Part shown: in pieces, positions 30,562 through 38,554 of the stretch
Position numbering within the stretch: position 1 is the first letter of the stretch
How the letters are laid out: every line of letters starts with the position of its first letter
Origin: Lapillicoccus sp.
Lineage (GTDB): Bacteria; Actinomycetota; Actinomycetes; Actinomycetales; Dermatophilaceae
Length of the DNA: 53,724 bases
Direction of reading: 5' to 3'
Assembly: GCF_025353065.1 (NCBI RefSeq)
Contig: NZ_JANXRJ010000295.1
Location: 1-53,724, forward strand
Program-made: the position numbers and the translations under genes
Notes under the pieces: generated by a model
Databases searched by the model: none
What the model was told of the DNA's origin: nothing
The model's input: only the letters and a program-made list of their open reading frames with translations

Positions 30562-31521
30562 TCAGCGGACGGCCCCCATCGACAACCCTTGGACGAGCTT
30601 GTCCTGGGCCGCGAAGCCAGCGATGAGCACCGGCAGGGACACCACGAGCGAGGCTGCGCAGACCTTGGCGAGGAAGAGGCCCTGGCTCGTGACGAAGCCG
30701 GTCAGGAAGACGGGCGCGGTCTCCGCGATGGTACCGGTGAGCACGCGCGCGAAGAGCAGCTCGTTCCAACTGAAGATGAAGCAGATCAGGGCGGCAGCCG
30801 CGATGCCCGGCGTGACCACCGGCGCGATGATCTTGCGCATCGTCGTGATCACTCCGGCGCCGTCGATCTGCGCGGCCTCCAGCATCTCGACGGGGACCTC
30901 GGAGAGGAAGGACCGCAGCATCCACACGGCGATCGGGAGGTTCATCACGGTGTAGAAGACGACGAGAAGCCAGATGTTGTCGAGGAGGTTCACCTGCTGG
31001 GCGAAGAGGTAGATCGGCAGCAGGCCGGCGACGACCGGCAGGAACTTCGTCGAGAGGAAGAAGAACAGCACGTCGGTCCACTTGCGCACCGGCCGGATCG
31101 ACAGCGCGTATGCCGCGGGGAAGGCGAGCAGGATCACGAAGGCCGTCGAGAAGAGGCTGGCGGTCGCCGAGTTGATCAGGGGTGGCAGTGGGCCGGCACT
31201 GAAGAACGCCTGGTAGCCGTCGAGGCTCAGGGGGGCGAAGAGCTTCGGCGGGTTCGAGGCGGCGTCGACCTCCCTGTGGAAGGAGGTGAGGACCATCCAC
31301 AGGACCGGGGAGACGAAGAGGAGGCCGATGACCCAGGCGAGCAGACCGAGGAGCTTGGCGCTCCACGGCTGCCTGCGGTGCACGATCTTGATCGAGGACC
31401 GCGGAGGTCGGGTCGCGGGGGCCGGACGGCCGTCCGTGCCCGACGTGCCCGACGTGCCCGACGTGCCCGACGTGCTCGGGGTCCGCGGCATACCGGACGT
31501 GCTGGCGGTGTCGGCGCTCAT
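30562..31521 (-). CDS. Polyol ABC transporter permease (second, MalG-like)
   Basis: A 319-residue protein. The N-terminus is a Ser/Thr/Gly-rich tail carrying a 9-bp tandem repeat (CCCGACGTG, 31442-31473 region). Six membrane helices follow from about residue 55 (LLGLLAWVIGLLFVSPVLWMVLTSFH). The EAA loop is seen in EMLEAAQIDGAGVITTMRKIIAPVV. This is the MalG/SmoG-type carbohydrate permease. Its ATG overlaps the first permease's stop as ATGA, and mtlD-like follows 67 bases downstream. Confidence 0.92.
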   Translation of the reverse strand: MSADTASTSGMPRTPSTSGTSGTSGTSGTDGRPAPATRPPRSSIKIVHRRQPWSAKLLGLLAWVIGLLFVSPVLWMVLTSFHREVDAASNPPKLFAPLSLDGYQAFFSAGPLPPLINSATASLFSTAFVILLAFPAAYALSIRPVRKWTDVLFFFLSTKFLPVVAGLLPIYLFAQQVNLLDNIWLLVVFYTVMNLPIAVWMLRSFLSEVPVEMLEAAQIDGAGVITTMRKIIAPVVTPGIAAAALICFIFSWNELLFARVLTGTIAETAPVFLTGFVTSQGLFLAKVCAASLVVSLPVLIAGFAAQDKLVQGLSMGAVR

Positions 31522-32465
31522 CGCGACTCCTCCTTGAAGAGGCTGAAGACCGTCCGCAGGGCGATGGTCGCGACGATCATCGTCAGGACCACGACGATGA
31601 CGCCGGCCGCGGAGGCCAGCCCGTAGTCGTGGGCGGTGTAGAAGGTCTGGTAGATGTAGTACGGCAGGTTGGCCGTGCCGAGGCCGCCCGAGGTGATGGT
31701 GAAGACGTGGTCGAAGTTCTGGACCACGTAGATCGTGCCCAGCAGGCCCGCCAGCTCGATGTAGGGACGCAGGTGCGGCAGGGTCATCTTCGTGAAGATC
31801 TGCCACGCGTTGGCACCGTCGATCTTGGCGGCCTCCACCACGTCGAGCGGTCGGCTCTGCAGCCCGGCCAGCAGGATGAGCATCATGAACGGCGTCCACT
31901 GCCAGACGATCGCGAACATCACGGCGAAGAACGGAAACCGCCCGATCCAGTCCACCTGGGGTGCGTTGTCGCCGAACACCCCCTTGAGGAGTCCGTCGAA
32001 CAGGCCGTACTCGGGGTTGTAGAGCGCGTGCTTCCACAGCAGCGCGGCGGCGACCGGCACGATGAGGAACGGAGTGATCATCATCGTGCGGACCACGCTG
32101 CGTCCGAGGAACTTCCGGTCGAGCAGCAGCGCGATCGCGAGGCCGAGCAGCAGGGACACCACGACGACCGAGAGGGTCAGCCCGACGGTGACCACGATCG
32201 CGTGGCGGGCGTCCGGGTCCGAGAGCACCGTCGTGAAGTTGTCGATGCCCGCGAACCGGCGCTGGTCGGGGTAGTACGCGTTCCACTTGACGAACGACGT
32301 CACGATGGTCACGACGAAGGGGAGCTGCGTGACGATGACGACGAGGATCAGGGCCGGCAGGAGCGGTGTCCGCCGCGCCCAGTCGCCCGAGCGCTGCAGG
32401 CGTCGGCCGGTCGTCGCCCGCGGTCTCGGGGCTTCCTTCGTGGGGGCCGTCTTCGTGGCTGACAT
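31518..32465 (-). CDS. Polyol ABC transporter permease (first, MalF-like)
   Basis: A 315-residue protein with six membrane helices (LLPALILVVIVTQLPFVVTIVTSF first). The EAA loop is VVEAAKIDGANAWQIFTKMTLPHLRP. It forms the channel with the second permease. The start lies nine bases after the binding-protein stop. No ATP-binding subunit is encoded in this operon; actinobacterial sugar importers commonly borrow a shared MsiK-type ATPase, so that is the likely energiser. Confidence 0.92.
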   Translation of the reverse strand: MSATKTAPTKEAPRPRATTGRRLQRSGDWARRTPLLPALILVVIVTQLPFVVTIVTSFVKWNAYYPDQRRFAGIDNFTTVLSDPDARHAIVVTVGLTLSVVVVSLLLGLAIALLLDRKFLGRSVVRTMMITPFLIVPVAAALLWKHALYNPEYGLFDGLLKGVFGDNAPQVDWIGRFPFFAVMFAIVWQWTPFMMLILLAGLQSRPLDVVEAAKIDGANAWQIFTKMTLPHLRPYIELAGLLGTIYVVQNFDHVFTITSGGLGTANLPYYIYQTFYTAHDYGLASAAGVIVVVLTMIVATIALRTVFSLFKEESR

Positions 32466-32474
32466 GATGTCAGG

Positions 32475-33827
32475 TCACTTCTTGTAGTTCTTGGCCACGG
32501 CCTCGGCGAGCGTCTGCCCTTGGTTGAGGGCGTCGTCGACGGTGCCCTGACCGGCGATGGCCGCGCTGACGTACTGGCTCACCTTGGTGCCGAGGTTGGG
32601 GAACTCGGGGATGTCGACGAACTGGATGCCGGGCGCGGGACGCGGCTGCACACCGGGGTCGGTCGGCTTGGCCGACTCGATGGCGGACTTGGTCTGGGGG
32701 CCGAACGCCTCGGCGCTCTTGATGTAGTCGGCGTTGCTGTAGGTGGAGGAGCGCTTGCCGGCGGGCACGCGGGACCAGCCGAGCTGCTTGCCCACGAGGG
32801 CCTCGTAGTCCTTGCCGGACGCCCACGAGATGAACTTCCAGGCGGCGTCCTTCTTCGTGCTCTTCTGCTCGGCCGCCCAGGCCCAGGTGTAGAGCCAGCC
32901 GGAGGAGTCGGTCTTGACGACCGGTGCCGGCGCGTAGCCCATCTTGCCCTTGACCGGGGAGTCGGACGCCTCGAGCGAGCCGGCGGCCGAGGTGGCGTCG
33001 TACCACATCGCCGTCTTGCCCTGCGTCATGTTGTTGAGGCACTCGGTGAAGCCGGCCTGGGAGGCGCCGGTCTCGCCGTGCGCCTTGACGAGGTCGACGT
33101 AGAAGTTGGTCGCCTCCTTGAACTCGGTCGCGTTGACCTTGGCGTTCCAGTCCTTGTCGAACCAGGTGCCGCCGAAGGTGTTGACCACTGTCGTGAGCGG
33201 GGCGAACAGCTGCCCCCAACCGGGTTGTCCACGCAGGCAGATCCCCCGCATACCCTTCGGGTCGTCGATCTTGGCCGCGATGTCCGCGACCTGCTGCCAC
33301 GTCGGCTTGTCCGGCATGGTGACGCTCTTGGCCGCGAGGACGTCCTTGCGGTACATGAGGAACGAGGACTCCCCGTAGAACGGTTCGCCGTAGACCTTCC
33401 CGTCGACGGACAGGGCGCTCGTCATCGGCTTGAGGATGTCGCCCTGGTCGAAGGCGGTGTCGGACTGGGTGTAGGACGTGAGGTCGGCGACCCACTTGTT
33501 CTTGGCGTAGATCGGGATCTCGAAGTTCGACAGGGTCGCGACGTCGTACTGGCCCGCCTGGCTGGAGAACTCCTGGCTCGTCTTGTCGCGCAGGTCGTTC
33601 TCGGGCAGCACGGTGAAGTTGACCGTGATCCCGGTCTGCTTCGTGAAGTTGTCTGCCGTGAGCTTCTGCAGGTCGACCATCTGCGGGTTGTTGACCATCA
33701 GCACGCTGATCGAGCTCGCGGATCCGCCGCCGCTGCTCCCTCCACCTCCGGCGCCGGAACAGGCCGAGAGTCCGGCCCCCAGCGCCAGGACACCCACGAC
33801 CACCGGGGTCAACTTCATCCGCGACAT
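32475..33827 (-). CDS. Polyol ABC transporter substrate-binding lipoprotein
   Basis: A 450-residue solute-binding protein (family 1, MalE-like). The signal MSRMKLTPVVVGVLALGAGLSAC has lipobox Cys23, followed by a Gly/Ser linker. Family-like segments are NFTKQTGITVNFTVLPENDLRDKTSQEF, YGEPFYGESSFLMYRKDVL and GKTAMWYDATSAAGSLE. I chose the ATG at 33827 with GAGGAG just upstream, rather than the longer frame. It is the first gene of the operon and starts about 45 bases from the palindromic operator boxes. Confidence 0.93.
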   Translation of the reverse strand: MSRMKLTPVVVGVLALGAGLSACSGAGGGGSSGGGSASSISVLMVNNPQMVDLQKLTADNFTKQTGITVNFTVLPENDLRDKTSQEFSSQAGQYDVATLSNFEIPIYAKNKWVADLTSYTQSDTAFDQGDILKPMTSALSVDGKVYGEPFYGESSFLMYRKDVLAAKSVTMPDKPTWQQVADIAAKIDDPKGMRGICLRGQPGWGQLFAPLTTVVNTFGGTWFDKDWNAKVNATEFKEATNFYVDLVKAHGETGASQAGFTECLNNMTQGKTAMWYDATSAAGSLEASDSPVKGKMGYAPAPVVKTDSSGWLYTWAWAAEQKSTKKDAAWKFISWASGKDYEALVGKQLGWSRVPAGKRSSTYSNADYIKSAEAFGPQTKSAIESAKPTDPGVQPRPAPGIQFVDIPEFPNLGTKVSQYVSAAIAGQGTVDDALNQGQTLAEAVAKNYKK

Positions 33828-33871
33828 GAATTCTCCTCGTTGAGTTACGTCGATGGCGTCGCCGACGCCTA

Positions 33872-33905
33872 TGCTCATATGAGCAGCAAGTTGCTCATAT
33901 GCTCA
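33872..33905. promoter_or_regulatory. Two palindromic operator boxes for the SorC regulator
   Basis: Box 1 is the perfect 14-bp palindrome TGCTCATATGAGCA (33872-33885). Box 2, TGCTCATATGCTCA (33892-33905), is a near-copy. Their centres are 20 bp apart, about two helical turns, so bound dimers would lie on the same face. They lie between the binding-protein gene and the divergent SorC-type regulator, a natural operator site. Confidence 0.7.
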
Positions 33906-34104
33906 GGCAGGAGTTAAACGCCGTCCGCGGCCCGTGTCAAGAGGTCGACGGGGCCGAGGCGGTCGCTGGTGCTGGGGTTGCCCAGAACCGACACCGAACC
34001 GTGACCCGGACGGGTAGCCTGCGGCACGAGCCGGCCCGGCAACGGTGACGGCTCACCTACCGGTCCCCCACCACCGACGCCCCGAGGCAAGGAGTGCACT
34101 CACC

Positions 34105-35091
34105 GTGGAGACGCGCGAATTCTTCGGTGGCCCGGCCCAGCTCGTGCTCACCGCCACCGTCGCGCGCAGGTACTACATCGATGCGCGCTCCAAGGTCGAG
34201 ATCGCGGACGAGCTGGGGATCAGCCGGTTCAAGGTGGCTCGCCTCCTCGAGCAGGCGCTGTCCAGCGGGCTCGTCCGGATCGAGATCGGACACCCCGGGA
34301 GCATCGACGTCGACCTCTCGAGCCGGCTGCGCAGCCACCTCGGGCTCCACACGGCGATCGTCGTCGACACGGCCGAGGAGGACCCGACCGTCCTGCGCGA
34401 GCTGCTGGGCAAAGCTGCCGGCGACCTGCTCGGCGAGACGGTGACCTGCGACGACGTGCTCGGGCTGGCGTGGGCGCGGGCGGTCGCCAGCACGGTCGCG
34501 ATGATCACCTCGATGCCTGCCGTGCCGGTCGTCCAGCTCACCGGATCCCTGCCACGCGAGGACCTCGCGATGACCTCGATCGAGATCGTCCGTGACATCG
34601 CCCGCCACACCGGCGCCGCGGTCTTCTTCTTCTACGCGCCGTTCCTGCTGCCCGACACCGCGACCGCCGCGACCCTGCGCAAGCAGCCCGACATCGCCCG
34701 GGCGATGGCGCGGTTCGCCTCGGTCACCAAGGCGGTCGTCGGTCTCGGCGCCTGGCGGGAGGGGCAGAGCACGATCTACGACGCGATGTCGCCCGCCGAA
34801 CGCGGCCGGCTCGACGACGCCGGCGTGGTGGCAGACGTCTCCGGCGTCTTCCTCGACGCGGACGGCGTCGTCGTCGGCCGGCACGAGACCGCCCGGATGA
34901 TCTGCATGGACGCCGACCAGCTCGCCCGTGTCCCCGAGGTGATCGCCCTCCCCTACGGCGCCGCCAAGGCACCCGCCGTGCTGGCCGCCGTCCGGAGCGG
35001 CCTCGTGACGACGCTCGTCACGCATACCGAGATGGCGGAGGCCCTGCTCGCCGGACCGGCGCCGCCACAGCGCGACCGGGGCCACGCCTGA
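34105..35091 (+). CDS. SorC/DeoR-family sugar-binding transcriptional regulator
   Basis: A 328-residue protein from GTG 34105 behind GCAAGGAG; the longer frame begins before any family match. The N-terminal helix-turn-helix is VARRYYIDARSKVEIADELGISRFKVARLLEQALSSGLVRIEI. The C-terminal sugar-phosphate sensor domain has LGLHTAIVVDT, LGLAWARAVASTVAMI, VVQLTGSLP and ICMDADQLARVPEVIALPYGAAKA. It likely senses a phosphorylated polyol/ketose and controls the divergent operon at 27580-33827 through the palindromes at 33872-33905. Confidence 0.92.
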   Translation: METREFFGGPAQLVLTATVARRYYIDARSKVEIADELGISRFKVARLLEQALSSGLVRIEIGHPGSIDVDLSSRLRSHLGLHTAIVVDTAEEDPTVLRELLGKAAGDLLGETVTCDDVLGLAWARAVASTVAMITSMPAVPVVQLTGSLPREDLAMTSIEIVRDIARHTGAAVFFFYAPFLLPDTATAATLRKQPDIARAMARFASVTKAVVGLGAWREGQSTIYDAMSPAERGRLDDAGVVADVSGVFLDADGVVVGRHETARMICMDADQLARVPEVIALPYGAAKAPAVLAAVRSGLVTTLVTHTEMAEALLAGPAPPQRDRGHA

Positions 35092-36040
35092 GGCACCCTT
35101 ACGACGAGCCTCAGGCGCACGTCGGCAGTGGCGTCCGGCAGGGTCGGGAGTCCACCCTTCGCGGCGGTCGCTGGCCTGCTCGACGTGGTCATGGAGCGCT
35201 CGGAGGCCACGCCACTTCATCGAGGCCGTCCGGCAGGCTGGCGGGGAGCGGTTGTCCTGGTGGGCAATTGGCGCCGTGGTCGGAACCAGCGGGGAGTCCG
35301 CCCGCCACGGCACTTCGACACGGTCGCCTGACACTCCCGGACGCGGGGCTCGGTCGGACCATCAAGTCCGCCAGATGCGGAGCTTGGTCGCGAAGTAGCC
35401 GGGTCACCATTCGCAGCTCTGGGACAGCATCAGCCGCGGCAGAGGAGTCTGGACTCATCCGGACATGATTGTCGACACGCGCAGCAAGCCACCACTCGAT
35501 TTCGTCGCTCGCACATGCCGCGAAAAGCCCGCACGCAGAGAGATCGGTCTCGACAACGGTTCACCCACCACAGCGTCAGTTGACCCGCCTCGAGCGAAGG
35601 GGCCAACCAGACTCGACCCCTGAGGGGAACATCGACGCATCGCCCGTCGTCGCCCCCGTCTGACCCATGTGGTCGTCGGAGCGATCATTTCGCTCCCTGC
35701 GCCATACCCGGGCTGTTCTTCGTCATGCTCCTCGGACTCTCGTCCAACCCCTGCGTGCAGATCGGTGACCCAGTCGAGCGACGGCATCCCGAAACCGACA
35801 GAGTAGCTCCTGGTGTCGACCCGAGACAGCGACGCGTCCACTGGAACCGTGGACTCTGAGGACGTGTACGCCGCCATGACTCACGGATTCCATTGCTCCA
35901 CGTGGAGTCGGGTGCACGTGTTTTGGAGGGGACTCAAGAACGACCCCACGGTCCATCACCGGGAGAACCGTGAGCGCGCGCCGCGCCCCACAAGCGGCGA
36001 GAAGAGGCGCTTCACGCAATGCGGCAGGACTGGTCGTTCG
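35092..36040. other. Gene-poor stretch with no supportable gene
   Basis: About 950 bases without an ORF that has a ribosome-binding site, family motif or actinobacterial third-position GC bias. Base composition looks more mixed than in the flanking genes. Short open frames on both strands (for example 35455-35877 reverse and 35813-36331 forward) read as Arg/Ser-rich translation with no recognisable pattern. It may be the decayed remnant of an inserted or lost segment beside the toxin-antitoxin pair. Confidence 0.5.
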
Positions 36041-36304
36041 TCAGCGGCGCTCGTAGGTGTCGCGGCGGTGGCCGACGGCGACCACCAGGACGAGGAGGAC
36101 GTCGTCGTGGACCTCATAGACGATTCGGTAGTCGCCGGTGCGGACCCGCCACTCGCCCTCGCCACCGACCAGTTTCTTGGCCCCGCTCGGCCGTGGCTGA
36201 TCGGCGAGGAGCTCAATTGCTGCTTGGACGCGCCGACGGGCGGGCGGGTCGAGTTTGCGCAGCTGACGCAGCGCCGCCAGCGCGATCTCGACCCGGTAGG
36301 TCAT
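36041..36304 (-). CDS. RelE/ParE family toxin
   Basis: An 87-residue protein: MTYRVEIALAALRQLRKLDPPARRRVQAAIELLADQPRP, then KKLVGGEGEWRVRTGDYRIVYEVHDDVLLVLVVAVGHRRDTYERR. This is the compact RelE fold with the basic C-terminal Arg/His/Tyr expected of ribosome-dependent mRNA endonucleases. The ATG at 36304 overlaps the antitoxin stop as ATGA; a longer in-frame start would lie inside the antitoxin gene. Confidence 0.93.
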   Translation of the reverse strand: MTYRVEIALAALRQLRKLDPPARRRVQAAIELLADQPRPSGAKKLVGGEGEWRVRTGDYRIVYEVHDDVLLVLVVAVGHRRDTYERR

Positions 36305-36564
36305 GCCAGTCCGAGGTCGACCTTGACCTGATCCCATGGGATCGTCGCCTCACCGCTGGCGATCTCGGCCCGGGCGGCCCTGGTGGCTTCGATGTCGGCC
36401 AGGTCCTCGGCGGAGGCGATCAGACGGTCGAGGTCGTCGGCGTCGATCACCGCGGCCACCCGCTGCCCCCGACGGGTCAGGTACACCGGGTCATGCCCCA
36501 CACGAGCTGCATCCACAACACCGGCCAACCGGGCGCGCGCATCGCTGACAGTAATCTCACTCAT
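36301..36564 (-). CDS. Phd/YefM (RelB-like) antitoxin
   Basis: An 87-residue protein: MSEITVSDARARLAGVVDAARVGHDPVYLTRRGQRVAAVIDADDLDRLIASAED, typical of Phd/YefM antitoxins. The N-terminal half binds DNA and the acidic C-terminal tail (DIEATRAARAEIASGEATIPWDQVKVDLGLA) should wrap the toxin. It precedes and overlaps the toxin gene. The upstream 36565-36615 is AT-rich and contains GCGCTGCCAGCG-type dyads, a likely autoregulatory operator. Confidence 0.93.
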   Translation of the reverse strand: MSEITVSDARARLAGVVDAARVGHDPVYLTRRGQRVAAVIDADDLDRLIASAEDLADIEATRAARAEIASGEATIPWDQVKVDLGLA

Positions 36565-36681
36565 GGTCCGATGATATCGCTGGCAGCGCTGTTATGTACA
36601 TCTACGTCAATTCGGCGTTGAGCCTCCGTCCGATACTCGCAACGTCGGGCCACGGCGTGTCCGTCGGGCGTCGTGGCGGCA

Positions 36682-37128
36682 TCAAGCGCCCGACCGTGGG
36701 TCAACACCTGAGCCGAAGGGTCGTACGGTCTCGAGGACGTGGAACGCGGGCACCTCGTAGGGGTGGGCCTCCAGCAGCGCCGCCACGACCTCGTCGCGCA
36801 GGCGTCTCGGCAGGACGAGCTCCACCCGGTGCTCCAGCACGTGTTCGAGCTCCCCGAGGTGCCCGATCACCGGGCTGGCGTCGCGGACCGGGCGGAACTG
36901 TCCGGTGCCCTCGCTGACGAAGCACGCCTCCTCGTAGTCACTGATCCGTCCCGCGCCGGCCGCGAAGACCGCCTCGAGCACCTCCCGGGTCGACTCCCGC
37001 GGCGTGAAGAAGACGAGGACGTCCAGCGGCTCAGGCCCGACAGCGTCCTGGACGTCGTCGGCATCCGGTCCGCTCAGGGCGTCGACCTGGATGTCGGCGA
37101 CGCCGAAAGCGTCGCTGTCGTCGCTCAC
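36682..37128 (-). CDS. Stand-alone YqfO/NIF3 insert (CutA-like) domain protein
   Basis: A 148-residue protein from GTG 37128, which overlaps the enoyl-CoA hydratase stop (GTGA). After an acidic 35-residue lead come VLVFFTPRESTREVLEAVFAAGAGRISDYEEACFVSEGTGQFRPVRDASPVIGHLGELEHVLEHRVELVLP and EAHPYEVPAFHVLE. This is the CutA-like domain normally inserted in NIF3/YqfO proteins (GRI-x-Y-x-xC-F, GTG-F-P, ANP-IG, E.R.E, AHPYEEPA), here without the NIF3 halves. Function unknown; possibly metal or ligand binding and trimerising. Confidence 0.75.
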   Translation of the reverse strand: MSDDSDAFGVADIQVDALSGPDADDVQDAVGPEPLDVLVFFTPRESTREVLEAVFAAGAGRISDYEEACFVSEGTGQFRPVRDASPVIGHLGELEHVLEHRVELVLPRRLRDEVVAALLEAHPYEVPAFHVLETVRPFGSGVDPRSGA

Positions 37129-37903
37129 TTGCCCTCGAAGACCGCCTTGCCCGGCCCCTGCTCGACGAACGAGGTCATCCCGGCCGCACGGTCACGCGTC
37201 GCGAACAGACCGGCGAAGAGCATCCGCTCGATCTCGAGACCGGTGTCGAGGTCGGCCTCGAGCCCGCGGTCGATGGCCTCCTTGGCGGCGCGGAGGGCGT
37301 AGGCCGGGCCGTCGACGAAGCGGCCCATCCACTCCCTCGCCGCGGTGTAGACGTCGCCCGCGGGGACCACCTTGTCGACGAGACCGATCGCGAGCGCCTC
37401 GTCAGCCGCGACGAAGCGACCGGAGAAGATAATCTCCTTGGCTTTCGCCGGTCCGACGAGGCGCGAGAGCCGTTGTGTCCCACCGGCCCCCGGGATGATG
37501 CCCAGGAGGATCTCCGGCTGCCCGAGCTTGGCGTTCTCGCCGGCGATCCGGAAGTCGCACGCGAGCGCGAGCTCGCAGCCACCTCCGAGGGCATAGCCCG
37601 TGACGGCAGCGACGGTCGGCTTGGGGATCCGCGCGACGGCGGTCAACGAGCTCTGCAGGGCCGCGCCCCGGTCGACCATGTCGGTGTAGGATATGGCCTG
37701 CATCTCCTTGATGTCCGCACCGGCAGCGAAGACCTTCTCGCCGCCGTAGACGATGACGGCCGAGACGTCGTCGCGGGCGGATGCCTCGGCGGCGGCCGCC
37801 CGGATCTCCTCCTCACCTGCACCGACAGCGGGTTCATCGGTGGCCGGTCGAGCCGGATGGTGCCGATGCCGCCCTCGACCTCGAGACTCACGAAGTCAGC
37901 CAT
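37125..37903 (-). pseudogene. Enoyl-CoA hydratase/isomerase with a one-base frameshift
   Basis: ATG 37903 opens MADFVSLEVEGGIGTIRLDRPPMNPLSVQV, a perfect crotonase N-terminus. The frame then breaks. Shifted by one base, the next codons read EEIRAAAAEASARDDVSAVIVYGGEKVFAAGADIKEMQAIS and run to the end. The missing base lies in the CTCCTCCTCACC stretch (37806-37817). The rest is canonical: PTVAAVTGYALGGGCELALACDFRI, LGQPEILLGIIPGAGGTQRL and GLVDKVV. The enzyme would hydrate enoyl-CoA in beta-oxidation. Translation could restart at ATG 37703, but that product lacks the oxyanion-hole strand, so it is probably non-functional unless the break is a sequencing error. Confidence 0.82.
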
Positions 37904-37905
37904 GA

Positions 37906-38520
37906 TCAGACCTCGTCGCTCGGGCGGTGGCGGGGTTGGTAGTCGTCTCCCGGCGACGACGACAACGGGCCCTCGGTGCCGTCGGTGCCCCCGACACCCT
38001 CGGCCCCGCCGCTCCCGTTGGTGCCGGGGTCGCCGGGGCTGCCTGCGTTGCCGGCCTGCTCGGCCAGCTGCTGCTGCTCCTCGGGCGAGAGGAACGAGGT
38101 GTGCCACATCTGCACGACCTCCATGATGATGTTCACGGTGATCTGGATGAGCATGGGGATGTCGCCGCCCATCGGGACGACGTGCTCGCCGCTGACGATG
38201 AGGTTGTCGTTCGCGATGCCGACCTTGACCAGGTTGAGCTGCAGCGAGAAGTCGTTGCAGCGCTGGAGGCGGAGCAGCGGGTCGGGCGGCACCCGGTCGC
38301 TGATCATCCACTGCCCGAAGATCCGCATGATCGGGAAGTCGCCGTCCTGGCAGCGGACGAACAGCTGCTGCGCCGGCTCGCCGACCGTGAAGGCGACGTC
38401 GCCGTCGGCATCGATGTTGGGGTCCAGTCCCAGGTCCTTGAGGGCGTCCAGGACACGCCCGCGCAAGGGGTGCTCGTCCGCCGGCGGCGGGAAGTTGGGA
38501 AGGCTCGTGGGATCGCTCAT
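37906..38520 (-). CDS. YbjN domain-containing protein
   Basis: A 204-residue protein starting MSDPTSLPNFPPPADEHPLRGRVLDALKDLGLDPNIDADGDVAFTVGEPAQQLFVRC. It continues with MRIFGQWMISDRVPPDPLLRLQRCNDFSLQLNLVKVGI and IVSGEHVVPMGGDIPMLIQITVNIIMEVVQMWHTSFL, the YbjN/type III chaperone-like fold. The last 45 residues are a Gly/Ser/Pro tail with no structure. It sits just before the enoyl-CoA hydratase on the same strand (two bases between stop and ATG), and is divergent from glgX. Confidence 0.85.
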   Translation of the reverse strand: MSDPTSLPNFPPPADEHPLRGRVLDALKDLGLDPNIDADGDVAFTVGEPAQQLFVRCQDGDFPIMRIFGQWMISDRVPPDPLLRLQRCNDFSLQLNLVKVGIANDNLIVSGEHVVPMGGDIPMLIQITVNIIMEVVQMWHTSFLSPEEQQQLAEQAGNAGSPGDPGTNGSGGAEGVGGTDGTEGPLSSSPGDDYQPRHRPSDEV

Positions 38521-38554
38521 GGGGCCACCGTAACGGCCCCTTACGCTTGGGGCC

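Noticed and set aside
34057..35334. Reverse open frame opposite the SorC regulator
   Set aside because: Antisense shadow of a well-supported regulator gene.
35455..35877. Reverse ORF of 140 codons in the gene-poor stretch
   Set aside because: No ribosome-binding site, no motif, mixed third-position use; likely chance.
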